The notes under the pieces: model-generated
What the model was told of the DNA's origin: nothing
What the model saw: only the letters and a program-made list of their open reading frames with translations
Database searches by the model: none
Part shown: piece by piece, positions 51,454 to 61,217 of the stretch
Layout of the letters: each line of letters starts with the position of its first letter
Position numbering within the stretch: the first letter of the stretch is position 1
Source of the DNA: Fen-1273 sp963837815
GTDB taxonomy: Bacteria > Bacteroidota > Ignavibacteria > UBA10030 > UBA6906
Direction: 5' to 3'
Length of the DNA: 64,000 nucleotides
Assembly (NCBI GenBank): GCA_963837815.1
Contig: CAWIOS010000009.1
Location: 434,001 to 498,000 of the forward strand
Position numbers and translations under genes: made by a program

Positions 51454-54400
51454 ATGAGAACTTTCTACCATAGGTTCCGGGTTGTCTGCATTCCGGTTCT
51501 CGTTTCCCTCCTCATGGTGCAATTCGCACTGGCCGCATCCTCCGGTTCCATCACGGGTCGTGTTGTTGACAAGACAACCGGCGACCCGCTCCCCGGCGCC
51601 AACGTCACGATCCAGGGGACGAGCATCGGCGCGTCGACGGATCTCGACGGAAAGTTCACACTGAGGAATGTGCCGACAGGCAGGCAATCGGTTCACGTAA
51701 CCTACATCGGGTACCTGACCGCCGCGATGGATCTGACAATCAACGCTGATATGGTGCTGACGCAGGATTTCCGTCTTGTTCCCCAGGCGGTTCAGGGAGA
51801 GACCGTTGTGGTCACCGGTCAGGCGAAAGGGCAGATGGCCGCCATCAACCAGCAGCTCTCGTCAAACTCGATTATCAACGTGGTCTCGGCGGACAAGATG
51901 AAGGAGCTCCCGGATGCCAACATTGCGGAATCGATCGGCAGGCTCCCCGGGATCTCGCTCCAGAGGAATGCGGGTGAAGCATACGCCGTCACTGTCCGCG
52001 GGTTGTCTCCGAAGTACAACCAGGTGTCGATCGAAGGCGTGCAGATGACGTCGACGAATTACTACGACAGGAGCGTTGATCTGAGCCTCCTCAGCGACGA
52101 CCTTGTCAGGAGCGTGGAAGTATCCAAGACGTTGCAGCCGAATATGGATGCCGACGCTCTGGGAGGGACTGTCAATCTCACGCTCAAGTCCGCCGATCCC
52201 GGGTTCCACTACAACGCGATGGGATTCGGTGCGTACAACAACCTCCGGAACACGTACAACAACTACAAATTCACGGGGAGCGTGAGCGACAGGTTCCTGG
52301 ACGACCAGTTCGGGATCCTCGTTCAGGGGAACATCGAACAGAAGCAGCTCCCCTCCGACCAGTTTGCGGGTGGATACGCGGCGCCGCAATATGACCTGAC
52401 GGCCAATCAGTTTTACGTCCTCACGAACAGCGCCACGCTCACGGAGACGAATCTGAACAGGCATCGCTACGGTGCGAGCGTGATCCTGGATTATGCATCG
52501 GACGCTGTCGACGTGAAGTTCTTCTCCGTATGGGATCAGAAAAAGGACAGTGCGCTGACAAGAACGTATGAATCGGATTTCAACACGAACGATTTCAAGT
52601 ACAACATTTATGCGAATGAGACGAGAACGGAACAGACGACGAACTCGTTGAGCGCGTTGTTCAAGCCGTGGGGGACCGAGCTCCCGGTATCGGTTTCTTA
52701 CACGAAGTCTGACCAGGTCGTTCCGAACGGGCAGGAGTTTGATTTCCTCCAGTCGAACGTCGCGAACGTTGGCCAGAATTTCTTGAAGTACGCGCAGCCG
52801 CTCAGTGCGATGTACGTGCAGGGCGTGATGGACCCCACGAGCGGGAATTCCACGCTCAACGACATGTCAATAAGCAATTCGAGCCTGGTCGACGAATCGT
52901 GGGATGTGAAGTTCGATTGGAAGATACCGTTCAAATTCTCGGATGCGATGTCGGGCAAGTTCTCTGTGGGCGGGAAGGCCCACGGCACGGACCGCTCGAG
53001 CGGCAATATAACGGTGCACGACTATCTCCTGTACGGAGCGGGCTCCGGCAACAGGATCGATCTGATCAATACGTTTCCGTATCTTGCCGGGATCAATCCG
53101 CAAGCCAGCCAGGCCGGCATCCTGGCATACCCCTGGGTGGATCCCAACTACAAAAGGACGAATATACTCGGATATCCACTCGGACCGGGTTTCAACGCGG
53201 CGCAGCTCCTCTCCATGCAGAACTATTATTACTACACGCTCGGCAAGGAGGCAGCCTACTGGGAGAACGGGCCCGCTGACTTTAATCAGGATTACAGGGA
53301 TCTTGAGAAGACACTGGCCGCGTATGTCATGGCTGAATTCAACGTCGGCGACAACCTCACCGTTGTCCCCGGTGCCCGTTACCAGGAAGAGAAGACGGAC
53401 ATCCGGGCGTACCACATGCAGTTGAACAGCTCGAATCAGAACGGCCTGAGCGGCCCTCCGCCCCTCCTTGTCGAGTCAAATCGCGACAATCCCGGGTGGT
53501 TCCCTTCGATCAATCTCAAATACAAAGTGACGGAAAACGTTCAGGTGCTGGGTGCTGCATATAAGAGTCTGTCGCAACCGAGTTATGGAGACGTCACCCC
53601 CCTGCTGGAACTCAGCGGGCCGTCGGGTGCGAGCGTTACGACAGGCAACCCGCTCCTGAGGCCGTCGACCGCATGGAATTTCGACCTCGGCGCGACATAC
53701 TCGAACAACGATGTCGGACTGGTGACCGTAAACCTCTTCTACAAAGAGATCTCCGATCTCATATACAGCATGCAGAGCTTCACGCCGTTCTATCCCTACC
53801 CGGTCGTGGGCGCTCCCTCTGATCTCTACAGCAGGATCCCCGGGCCTCAATCCGGGTATTTTGACACCTCCTGGGCCAATTCGAACAACGCGAGGAATAT
53901 ACAGGCGACAATTCCGATGAATGATCCCGCGAAGGCCTATTTGAGAGGCATCGAGATCTCCTGGCAGACGCATCTGTGGTACCTCCCCGGGGTCCTGAGC
54001 GGCGTCGTTCTCGATCTCAACGCCGCGTACATGAGCTCCCGGCAGCAGTATCCCTCGTTCCTTGTCGTTCAGACCGGCGGGACATTCCTCAAGAAGATCT
54101 ACGCTCTGGACTATCAAAACGTATCCGGGTCGCTGCAGGATCAGCCCAAGGCGACATACAACGCGATACTGGGGTGGGACTACATGGGATTCAGCTCCAG
54201 GTTCTCTCTCCGGTACCAGCAGCAGACGCTGTCGAGCATGGACACGCAGTACGGGCTCAGGGACAGCTATTACGACAACGTGGTCTTGTTCGACATTTCG
54301 CTCAAGCAGCAGATCTTCGGGAAGCTCTACGCGTTCGGGAACGCGACCAACATCAACAATCACATCGACGACTACTATTACTCTCATCCGGCATATAACA

Positions 54401-54480
54401 CCGTGCCGGCGGCCAATCTCCCCACGAGCAGCCAGTCGTACAGCTGGATTGTGCAGATCGGGCTTACGTACAACTATTAA
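51454..54480 (+). CDS. TonB-dependent outer-membrane receptor (glycan uptake)
   Basis: 1009 residues from ATG 51454 (AAAGGAG ten bases upstream); a GTG two codons earlier is possible. Signal peptide (about 1-28), a carboxypeptidase-regulatory-like domain (about 30-115: GSITGRVVDKTTGDPLPGAN, GRQSVHVTYIGYLT), a plug (about 135-245: DANIAESIGRLPGISLQR, LDDLVRSVEVSKTLQPNMDADALGG-type segments), then a 22-strand barrel ending in the aromatic IVQIGLTYNY. It imports a ligand too large for porins, probably an oligosaccharide from the nearby hydrolases. There is no SusD-like gene; a T9SS beta-helix protein follows instead. The plug without the SusC signature fits the TonB receptors of Ignavibacteria and Caulobacter-like bacteria. 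Controlled by operator site 4. Confidence 0.9.
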   Translation: MRTFYHRFRVVCIPVLVSLLMVQFALAASSGSITGRVVDKTTGDPLPGANVTIQGTSIGASTDLDGKFTLRNVPTGRQSVHVTYIGYLTAAMDLTINADMVLTQDFRLVPQAVQGETVVVTGQAKGQMAAINQQLSSNSIINVVSADKMKELPDANIAESIGRLPGISLQRNAGEAYAVTVRGLSPKYNQVSIEGVQMTSTNYYDRSVDLSLLSDDLVRSVEVSKTLQPNMDADALGGTVNLTLKSADPGFHYNAMGFGAYNNLRNTYNNYKFTGSVSDRFLDDQFGILVQGNIEQKQLPSDQFAGGYAAPQYDLTANQFYVLTNSATLTETNLNRHRYGASVILDYASDAVDVKFFSVWDQKKDSALTRTYESDFNTNDFKYNIYANETRTEQTTNSLSALFKPWGTELPVSVSYTKSDQVVPNGQEFDFLQSNVANVGQNFLKYAQPLSAMYVQGVMDPTSGNSTLNDMSISNSSLVDESWDVKFDWKIPFKFSDAMSGKFSVGGKAHGTDRSSGNITVHDYLLYGAGSGNRIDLINTFPYLAGINPQASQAGILAYPWVDPNYKRTNILGYPLGPGFNAAQLLSMQNYYYYTLGKEAAYWENGPADFNQDYRDLEKTLAAYVMAEFNVGDNLTVVPGARYQEEKTDIRAYHMQLNSSNQNGLSGPPPLLVESNRDNPGWFPSINLKYKVTENVQVLGAAYKSLSQPSYGDVTPLLELSGPSGASVTTGNPLLRPSTAWNFDLGATYSNNDVGLVTVNLFYKEISDLIYSMQSFTPFYPYPVVGAPSDLYSRIPGPQSGYFDTSWANSNNARNIQATIPMNDPAKAYLRGIEISWQTHLWYLPGVLSGVVLDLNAAYMSSRQQYPSFLVVQTGGTFLKKIYALDYQNVSGSLQDQPKATYNAILGWDYMGFSSRFSLRYQQQTLSSMDTQYGLRDSYYDNVVLFDISLKQQIFGKLYAFGNATNINNHIDDYYYSHPAYNTVPAANLPTSSQSYSWIVQIGLTYNY

Positions 54481-54632
54481 TCCGAAGGGCGCCGACCGTT
54501 CGGAACAGTGTGCTCTTTCACGGTTCGAATCACAACTGAGGCTGGACAAAGGAGGTGAAAGGATGGGATAGACAACGCGGAAGCAAAGGATTTCAAGTCA
54601 GTCGTCAGCAAAACAAACCATAGGAGAAGGAC

Positions 54633-56645
54633 ATGAAATCAAGAATGTTACTTTGCTTGTTGTTCGCATTCGCGATGACAGGCTACGCGGGGATCGGGCC
54701 GAAGAATTACGTGAAGTACGTCCCGAAGAACCTCGATGCGGCGGGAGACACGATTTATATTCCGGGCGGCACGCTTGCGGGCGGCGAAAACGCCGGATCG
54801 CTCGAGACAACGATCAATCAGGACACGCTGACAACCGGCGGAAGGAAGAACGTCAACCGGGTATACGCTCTCTATGAAGGTCAGTACTACTACCAGCTTG
54901 CGCCGATCTATTGCTACAACCCCACAGGGACACTGACGATATGCGGCGTCCCCGATCCGGCGCAGCCCACGCACACGACGAAACCGATCATCCTGATCTC
55001 TCCCGTTCCCCCGGCCACCACCGAAGGGACGAACACGGTCTACGGAAGCATCGTCTGCAACAACATCCACTACCAGGCCCAGATGCTGACCGGGTCGTTC
55101 AACGCCGAGCTCTTCTATTGCGGCACCGCAAACCAGCGGGCGCAGTCGCTCCGGATCAACAACTGCCTGTTCGAGTTCTCGAGCATCGATCTGTTCGACT
55201 GCACGAACGAATCCGGCGCGATCGGCGGGTGGCCGTACGGCGCGAAGATCTTCATCACAAACTCCTATTTCCGCAACATGTTCCAGGGAGGCCAGTGGTG
55301 GGGTTCGCGCGTGTTCCAGTGCAAGCACCCGATCGACACGCTCTGGATTGAGAACGTCACGACGACGACCGCGGGACTCACGTTCCTCCAGCAAAACGAG
55401 CTGACGGATTTTGAGTACATCAACCACTGCACGATCTGGAACAACCACAAGTACTGGCTCCTCTCCCCGTATCACCGCCACATGTTCATCACGAACAACG
55501 TATTCGTCAACCAGAACTGGGTCGGCGAAGATACGAACGTGACGAACTCGGGACAGGATCCGGACAAATATTTCATGAGCACGATCAACGTCGACACCAA
55601 CAACTCGACGAACGGCCTGGTCACGCAGAAGGCATACTGGCTCTCGCCGACCGATTCGACGCATTTTTCGCCACTCCTGGCGCTCAACCATCTGCAGGTC
55701 TACATCTCCGACAACATCAACTTCTTCTCCCCGTTGCTCACGACCGGGTACTATACCAACAGCAAGTATACGCTGGCGTTCAAGGGACAGACCTCTCTGC
55801 CGTCGTATCTGAACTGGGCGGGTGCGGGGACCGGACCGTGGATCATCGGCAACACGCCGGGTCAATGGAAGAACTCGCGGACGACAGCGCTGTTTGCCGC
55901 GTACGGACCTCCGAACGGCGGGTTCATCGAGAAGAGGACGAGCACAACGGATCCTGGATTCCCGACCCCCACGTTCGCGACGAGCAACATCGTGGACTCG
56001 ATGGCGGTTTGGAATCAGAATCTGTGGAGTGATACACGTTTCGCGGGCGGTGCCGCGCTTCAGAACACAAAGTACATCCTGGGCGACTACAACCCGACGA
56101 CCCTTCCGGGCATCCAGAATGGCGTGAAGACCGATGCAATGACCTCGGGTCAGGCGGGGATCACGAAGTTCACGGATCTGACGGAGAACTTCTCACAGTC
56201 CACGCAGCTCTCGGGTATCGATGGTCTTCCGATCGGTGCGCTGATCTGGGACGATACGAAGCTCGCATCGTACAACTCGGCGACGGACTGGTCACTCGTC
56301 CATGCCAAGTACATGTCGGAAGGCGGCATTTCTGATGGGATAACGACGGCTCCTTCGACGGTTCCCGGCAGCTATCAGCTCAGCCAGAACTATCCGAACC
56401 CGTTCAACCCGTCGACGATGATCAAGTATTCACTCCCGCAGGCAGGGGTCGTGAAACTGGTTGTCTATGACATCCTGGGCAGGGAGGTTCGCACGCTTGT
56501 CAACAGTGCGATGCCTGCCGGCCAGCAGGAAACGCAGTGGGATGGCAAGAACTCGAACGGCCAGACGGTCGGCAGCGGCATCTACTTCTACAGGCTGACC
56601 GTTGGCAGCTTCACTGCAACGAAGAAGATGACGCTCATTAAGTAA
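54633..56645 (+). CDS. Secreted right-handed beta-helix protein with T9SS domain, partner of the TonB receptor
   Basis: 670 residues from ATG 54633 (AGGAGAAGG upstream). Short signal peptide (1-19, ending TGYAG). The middle (about 130-560) shows the periodic N-N-x-F/I turns of a parallel beta-helix (LRINNCLFEF, IFITNSYFRN, WIENVTTTTAG, MFITNNVFVNQN). There are no clear lyase or hydrolase catalytic residues. A T9SS domain follows (NYPNPFNPSTMI to MTLIK). It lies 150 bases after the TonB receptor and before a strong terminator, so the two form a transcription unit. It probably binds glycans at the cell surface in the SusD role; a lyase activity cannot be excluded. Of the genes here, this one uses a more A/T-tolerant codon mix. 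Confidence 0.75.
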   Translation: MKSRMLLCLLFAFAMTGYAGIGPKNYVKYVPKNLDAAGDTIYIPGGTLAGGENAGSLETTINQDTLTTGGRKNVNRVYALYEGQYYYQLAPIYCYNPTGTLTICGVPDPAQPTHTTKPIILISPVPPATTEGTNTVYGSIVCNNIHYQAQMLTGSFNAELFYCGTANQRAQSLRINNCLFEFSSIDLFDCTNESGAIGGWPYGAKIFITNSYFRNMFQGGQWWGSRVFQCKHPIDTLWIENVTTTTAGLTFLQQNELTDFEYINHCTIWNNHKYWLLSPYHRHMFITNNVFVNQNWVGEDTNVTNSGQDPDKYFMSTINVDTNNSTNGLVTQKAYWLSPTDSTHFSPLLALNHLQVYISDNINFFSPLLTTGYYTNSKYTLAFKGQTSLPSYLNWAGAGTGPWIIGNTPGQWKNSRTTALFAAYGPPNGGFIEKRTSTTDPGFPTPTFATSNIVDSMAVWNQNLWSDTRFAGGAALQNTKYILGDYNPTTLPGIQNGVKTDAMTSGQAGITKFTDLTENFSQSTQLSGIDGLPIGALIWDDTKLASYNSATDWSLVHAKYMSEGGISDGITTAPSTVPGSYQLSQNYPNPFNPSTMIKYSLPQAGVVKLVVYDILGREVRTLVNSAMPAGQQETQWDGKNSNGQTVGSGIYFYRLTVGSFTATKKMTLIK

Positions 56646-56678
56646 TCTCCTCTTCGCGCAGTTCGTTGCACGCTTCAG

Positions 56679-56712
56679 AAGGCAGCCAGCGAGGAGCTGG
56701 CTGCCTTTTTTT
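56679..56712 (+). terminator. Strong rho-independent terminator
   Basis: A twelve-base perfect stem: AAGGCAGCCAGC (56679-56690) and GCTGGCTGCCTT (56696-56707), loop GAGGA, then a run of T (seven counted with the stem end). It starts 33 bases after the beta-helix gene stop and ends the TonB unit. Confidence 0.92.
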
Positions 56713-56759
56713 GAATCTGTTCATCCCTCGCCAATGTCAGGTACCCCTTTCTAACGGAA

Positions 56760-59219
56760 ATGCCAATGTCGAATTCGAGTTACGGGTTTTTTGATGACAG
56801 TCGCCGCGAATATTGCATCACAAGGCCGGACACCCCTCTCCCCTGGATCAACTATCTCGGCTGCGAATCATACTTCGGTATCATCTCGAACACGGCGGGG
56901 GGATACTCCTTTTACCGGGATGCCCGCCTGCGGCGCCTGACCCGGTACCGGTACAACAGCGCTCCGTTCGATTCCGGAGGCCGGTACGTCTACCTGCGGG
57001 ACAACGAAGGCGGAAAATTCTGGTCCCCTTCCTGGCAGCCGACGAAGCACAGGATGGAGAAGTACTCGTGCCGCCACGGGATGGGGTACACGATCATCGG
57101 CTCGACGTACGAAAAGATCAGAGCGGAGACGCTCTATTTTGTCCCGCTCGGCGAGAACCTCGAAATCTGGCAGGTCACGGTGAAAAACGAAGGGCGGAAG
57201 CCGCGGAAGCTCTCCCTCTTTTCATCCGTGGAATTCTGCCTCTGGGACGCGCAGGATGATTCCACGAACTTCCAGAGGAACTTCTCGACGGGTCAGGTGG
57301 AGGTCGATCACGGCGTCATCTATCACAAGACGGAATACAGGGAGCGCCGCGACCATTTCGCGTATTTTGCGTGTTCCGAAAAGCTCGCCGGGTACGACAC
57401 GCAGCGTGACGTGTTTCTCGGACCCTACAGGGGGTGGGATAATCCCGCCGCCGTGGCGCGGGGCCGTTCGTTCGACTCCGTGGCGCACGGATGGGCCCCG
57501 ATCGGCTCCCATCACGTGAAGCTGAGCCTGAAACCGGGCGAGACCCGGCGCGTGATATTCGTTCTCGGCTATCACGAGAATCCCGTCGGCGAAAAGTTCG
57601 ATCCGCCGTCGTCGCAGACGATAAACAAGCGGACGGTCCGGCCTGTCATTGCGCGGTACCTCAAGGCCGCGGCAGTCGATGCCGCGTTCGAATCGCTCCG
57701 TCTCTACTGGGACCGGCTTCTCGGCATATACAGCGCGGCCACGCCCGATCAACACACGAACCGGATGGTGAACATCTGGAACGCGTACCAGTGCATGGCC
57801 ACGTTCAACATGTCACGTTCCGCCTCGTTTTACGAGTCGGGGATAGGGCGCGGCCTCGGCTTCCGGGATTCCACGCAGGATCTTCTCGGATTCGTCCAGA
57901 TGGTCCCCGAACGCGCACGGGAGCGTGTGCTTGACCTTGCTTCAACGCAGCTCCCGACCGGCGGCGCCTACCATCAGTACCAGCCGCTGACGAAACGGGG
58001 GAACAACGACATCGGGAGCGACTTCAACGATGATCCCCTCTGGTTGATCATCGGCGTCGCGGCCTACCTGAAGGAGACGGGCGACTGGTCCATACTCGAC
58101 GCGCCGGTGCCGTACGACAATGCGCCGGGGAGCGAAACCCCCCTGTACGAGCACCTCGGGCGGAGCCTCCGGTACACGCTTGACCGGCTCGGGCCGCACG
58201 GTCTCCCGCTGATCGGGCGCGCCGACTGGAACGACTGCCTCAACCTGAACTGCTTCTCCGATACGCCGGGCCAGTCATTCCAGACGACGACGAACAAGGA
58301 CGGGAAGGTCGCGGAGTCGGTCTTCATCGGCGGGCAGTTCGTCATGGCGGCGCGCGAGCTTGCGGAAATTGCCCGGAGGCGGGGGCGCGATGCGGACGTC
58401 AAAATGTGTCTCGAGTCTGCGGCGCGCATGGAGGGGACAGTCCTGACGCAGGGGTGGGACGGGGAGTGGTTCCTGCGCGCATACGACGACTCCGGGAGCC
58501 GGGTCGGTTCCCGGGAATGCGACGAGGGGAAAATCTTCATCGAGCCGCAGGGGTTCTGCGTCATGGCGGGCCTCGGTCTCGAAGACGGCAAGGCACGGAA
58601 GGCGCTCGATTCCGTCCGGAAGATCCTCGCGACGAAGCACGGCATCATGCTCCAGCAGCCCGCGTATTCGAAGTACTACCTGAATCTCGGGGAAATCTCC
58701 TCGTATCCCCCGGGGTACAAAGAAAACGCCGGCATATTCTGCCATAACAATCCGTGGATCATGATCGCCGAAACGATGCTGGGGGACGGCGGACAGGCGT
58801 TCGAATACTACTCCAGGATCAATCCCTCGGCCCGGGAAGCGATCGGCACTGTTCACCGCTGCGAGCCGTATGTCTACGCCCAGATGATCGCCGGCAAGGA
58901 CGCGCCGACGCACGGGGAGGCGAAAAACTCCTGGCTGACCGGGACGGCCGCGTGGAATTTCTATGCGATAACGCAGTCCATACTCGGCGTGCGTCCCACG
59001 TACGACGGGCTCATGGTGGCGCCTGTCGTCCCTCCCGCGTGGAAGGGCTTCACGGTGAGCAGGGCCTATCAGGGTGTGCGGTACGACATCAGGGTGACGA
59101 GGAAGGGGAAGGGGAATTCCGTCCGGATGACCGTGGACGGTCGCGCGCTCGAGGGAAATGTCATTCCCAGACCGGCGGCGGGCGTGACCGGTGTTTCGGT
59201 GCAGGTGGTCCTGAGTTGA
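56760..59219 (+). CDS. GH94 cellobiose (cellodextrin) phosphorylase
   Basis: 819 residues, the usual length of GH94 cellobiose phosphorylase, and no signal peptide, so cytoplasmic. YGFFDDSRREYCITRPDTP at the N-terminus, GIGRGLGFRDSTQDL, the catalytic Asp in RADWNDCLNLN (Asp492 is the likely acid, Asp489 nearby), and GIFCHNNPWIMIAETM with TGTAAWNFY as phosphate-site segments. It splits cellobiose with phosphate to glucose-1-phosphate and glucose. Cellodextrin or a mixed disaccharide such as glucosyl-mannose is a possible substrate given the epimerase in the window. ATG 56760 is used; another ATG lies two codons on. It starts a unit after the terminator. Confidence 0.93.
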   Translation: MPMSNSSYGFFDDSRREYCITRPDTPLPWINYLGCESYFGIISNTAGGYSFYRDARLRRLTRYRYNSAPFDSGGRYVYLRDNEGGKFWSPSWQPTKHRMEKYSCRHGMGYTIIGSTYEKIRAETLYFVPLGENLEIWQVTVKNEGRKPRKLSLFSSVEFCLWDAQDDSTNFQRNFSTGQVEVDHGVIYHKTEYRERRDHFAYFACSEKLAGYDTQRDVFLGPYRGWDNPAAVARGRSFDSVAHGWAPIGSHHVKLSLKPGETRRVIFVLGYHENPVGEKFDPPSSQTINKRTVRPVIARYLKAAAVDAAFESLRLYWDRLLGIYSAATPDQHTNRMVNIWNAYQCMATFNMSRSASFYESGIGRGLGFRDSTQDLLGFVQMVPERARERVLDLASTQLPTGGAYHQYQPLTKRGNNDIGSDFNDDPLWLIIGVAAYLKETGDWSILDAPVPYDNAPGSETPLYEHLGRSLRYTLDRLGPHGLPLIGRADWNDCLNLNCFSDTPGQSFQTTTNKDGKVAESVFIGGQFVMAARELAEIARRRGRDADVKMCLESAARMEGTVLTQGWDGEWFLRAYDDSGSRVGSRECDEGKIFIEPQGFCVMAGLGLEDGKARKALDSVRKILATKHGIMLQQPAYSKYYLNLGEISSYPPGYKENAGIFCHNNPWIMIAETMLGDGGQAFEYYSRINPSAREAIGTVHRCEPYVYAQMIAGKDAPTHGEAKNSWLTGTAAWNFYAITQSILGVRPTYDGLMVAPVVPPAWKGFTVSRAYQGVRYDIRVTRKGKGNSVRMTVDGRALEGNVIPRPAAGVTGVSVQVVLS

Positions 59220-59229
59220 GCCGGAGAAG

Positions 59230-59250
59230 CGCGCCGGAGGCCGCGGCGCG
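59230..59250. terminator. Possible bidirectional terminator between convergent genes
   Basis: CGCGCCG (59230-59236) and CGGCGCG (59244-59250) form a seven-base stem with a seven-base loop between the GH94 and SDR stops, followed by TTTC only. Weak tail, so uncertain. Confidence 0.35.
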
Positions 59251-59267
59251 TTTCATCTCACCGGGCT

Positions 59268-60251
59268 CTACCGTTCGTACGCCGCGATGATCCGGTCCAT
59301 CAGGGCATCGGTCTCACTGTTGACGACCTGGCGCCCGCGGTCGGCGTCGAACCATGCCAGCGTGCGCCGGATCCCCCTGTTGAACGGAATCGTCGCGACG
59401 AACCCGGGGGCAAACCGCCTGATCTTGCTGTTGTCGAATATCACGCTCATGGCCTTGTCGCCGAGAAGCGTCCCCCTGAACGACTCGTCGCACTGCACGA
59501 TGAAATCCGAGGGAATGTGCACCGCCTTCAGTTCGCACCCCGCGGCGTCTGCGACAGCTTGGTAGATCTGGTTCCACGTCAGGATCTCGTCTGACGTGAT
59601 GTGAAACGCATGGCCTGCCGACTGCTGGTGCCCCAGCAGCGGGACAAACCCCTTCGCAAAATCCTCCGCGTGCGTGATCGTCCAGAGCGACGTGCCGTCG
59701 CCGTGTATGATCGCGCGCTTCCCTCTTTTCATCCTGTCGATGATCGTGTATTCGGTCCACCCGCCGATCGCAACGGGGATCACCGTGTCGTACGTCAGTG
59801 AGGGACGGACGATCGTGACGGGAAATCCCTCATCCCGCCAGGCGCGGTTGAGCCTCTCCTCGCAGGCGATCTTGTTGCGGGAATACTCCCAGTGGGGATT
59901 GCCGAGCGGCGTCGATTCGGTGATCACCGGGTGGGAGGGGGGTTTCTGGTACGCCGATGCCGAGCTGATGAACACGTACTGCCCTGTACGTCCCGCAAAG
60001 AGAGCGATGTCCCTTTCGATGTCGCTCTCCGTGAACGCGATCCAGTTGACGACGGCGTCCCAGCGGTGCTCCCTGAGGGCCAGGTCCGGCGCGCCGGGCT
60101 TCGACATGTCTGCGTGAATGAACGTCGCCCCCGGCAGGTCCACCGTGCGCATACCGCGGTTGAGAAGGAAAAGCTCGATGCCGCGCTCGATGCAGAGACG
60201 GCTCACAAGCGCGCTGATGTTTCCCGTGCCGCCGATAAAGAGGACTTTCAC
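59268..60251 (-). CDS. Extended SDR, NAD-dependent epimerase/dehydratase family
   Basis: 327 residues. Rossmann start VLFIGGTGNIS (residues 3-13), NWIAFTESD, SSASAYQ, catalytic YxxxK as EYSRNK (about 143-148) and RPSLTYD. Acts on a nucleotide sugar or a free sugar; the exact substrate is not deducible. Related proteins are found in sugar-degradation clusters with TIM-barrel isomerases, as here. It is the last of a three-gene minus-strand cluster; the gap to the TIM-barrel gene is 73 bases. Confidence 0.75.
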   Translation of the reverse strand: MKVLFIGGTGNISALVSRLCIERGIELFLLNRGMRTVDLPGATFIHADMSKPGAPDLALREHRWDAVVNWIAFTESDIERDIALFAGRTGQYVFISSASAYQKPPSHPVITESTPLGNPHWEYSRNKIACEERLNRAWRDEGFPVTIVRPSLTYDTVIPVAIGGWTEYTIIDRMKRGKRAIIHGDGTSLWTITHAEDFAKGFVPLLGHQQSAGHAFHITSDEILTWNQIYQAVADAAGCELKAVHIPSDFIVQCDESFRGTLLGDKAMSVIFDNSKIRRFAPGFVATIPFNRGIRRTLAWFDADRGRQVVNSETDALMDRIIAAYER

Positions 60252-60324
60252 ATGTCAATCCTTTCGTTTGGCCTTTCCGTTGGCCTTTTCTTTGGCCTTT
60301 CGTCAGGATTCACCCGCGCGTGTG

Positions 60325-61200
60325 TCAGACTTTCCCTTCTGCAAGCCCGTTCTTTGTCAGGTACGTGTAGCTCGCCTGTACGCCGTCGAATATGTCTTTT
60401 GCGTACTCGTCGAACTCGACGATCATCCACTTTGTGTTCGTTCCCCCTGCCTTGGCGATTGCCGGGAAATCCATGACCCCCTGTCCGGCCGGGACCTGCT
60501 CGAGAGCCTTGTCTCCCTTGATTGCGGGGCCGTCCTTGATGTGGAGCAGGGGGGCGCGCCTGCCGAACCGTTTCAGGACATTCGCCGGGTCCTGCCCGCC
60601 GGTCTTTGCCCAGTAGGTATCGACCTCGAACACGACGTCCTTGCTCACGTGATCGAGCAGATAGTAGTACGGGTAGATGCCGTCCGTCAGCTCGAATTCC
60701 CACCAGTGGTTGTGGAGTCCGAATTTCAGCCCCTTGCTCTTCAGGAACGCAGAGGCCTCGTCATAGACCTCGACCATGTGTTTTGTCGCGGCAAGGCCCT
60801 TGTACTTGTCCCCCTGGGGCCATCCGGGATATATAGCGGTGTCGCACGAGTAGGCGTCGGCGAGTTTCAGGACGCCGTCCCTCTTGTCCCCCGCGGGAAG
60901 CTCCGTGTGCATGCTCGTCACCTTCAGCCCCGCATCGCGGAACACCTTCGCGGCGTGGTCAAGGGAGACGCTGTCGGGGAGCGCATACGTTTCTATCCCT
61001 TCAAAACCCATTTCCGCGATCCTGTGTATCGATCCGTCGAAATCCTTTTCGATCTGCCGCCGTATCGAGTAGAGCTGCAGTGCGATTTTCGGTTTGTATG
61101 CCGGTCCGGCGAGAACGTTGAACCGGGGGAGTGCAAGGGCGAGCGTGCCGGCCCCGATCGTCTTGAGAATCCTTCGTCGCGAATAATCTGTTCCCTGCAT
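60325..61200 (-). CDS. Tat-exported TIM-barrel sugar isomerase/epimerase-like protein
   Basis: 292 residues from ATG 61200, with AAAGGAGCG before it. N-terminal twin-arginine signal (YSRRRILKTIGAGTLALALP), so it is exported folded with cofactor. The mature part is an AP-endonuclease-2/xylose-isomerase-like barrel: KIALQLYSIRRQIEKD, MGFEGIETYAL, FGLHNHWWEF, FEVDTYWAKTGG, LLHIKDGPAI and MIVEFDEY, giving the Glu/Asp/His metal site. Secreted proteins of this group are often annotated 'sugar phosphate isomerase/epimerase', but a periplasmic protein is unlikely to use sugar phosphates. Oxidised (3-keto) sugars are a possible substrate. It lies in the middle of the minus-strand cluster. Confidence 0.8.
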   Translation of the reverse strand: MQGTDYSRRRILKTIGAGTLALALPRFNVLAGPAYKPKIALQLYSIRRQIEKDFDGSIHRIAEMGFEGIETYALPDSVSLDHAAKVFRDAGLKVTSMHTELPAGDKRDGVLKLADAYSCDTAIYPGWPQGDKYKGLAATKHMVEVYDEASAFLKSKGLKFGLHNHWWEFELTDGIYPYYYLLDHVSKDVVFEVDTYWAKTGGQDPANVLKRFGRRAPLLHIKDGPAIKGDKALEQVPAGQGVMDFPAIAKAGGTNTKWMIVEFDEYAKDIFDGVQASYTYLTKNGLAEGKV

Positions 61201-61217
61201 GGGTCGCTCCTTTCGCA

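Noticed and set aside
51454..56645. A SusC/SusD pair
   Set aside because: The receptor is TonB-dependent, but the next protein is a beta-helix with a T9SS tail, not a helical SusD lipoprotein.
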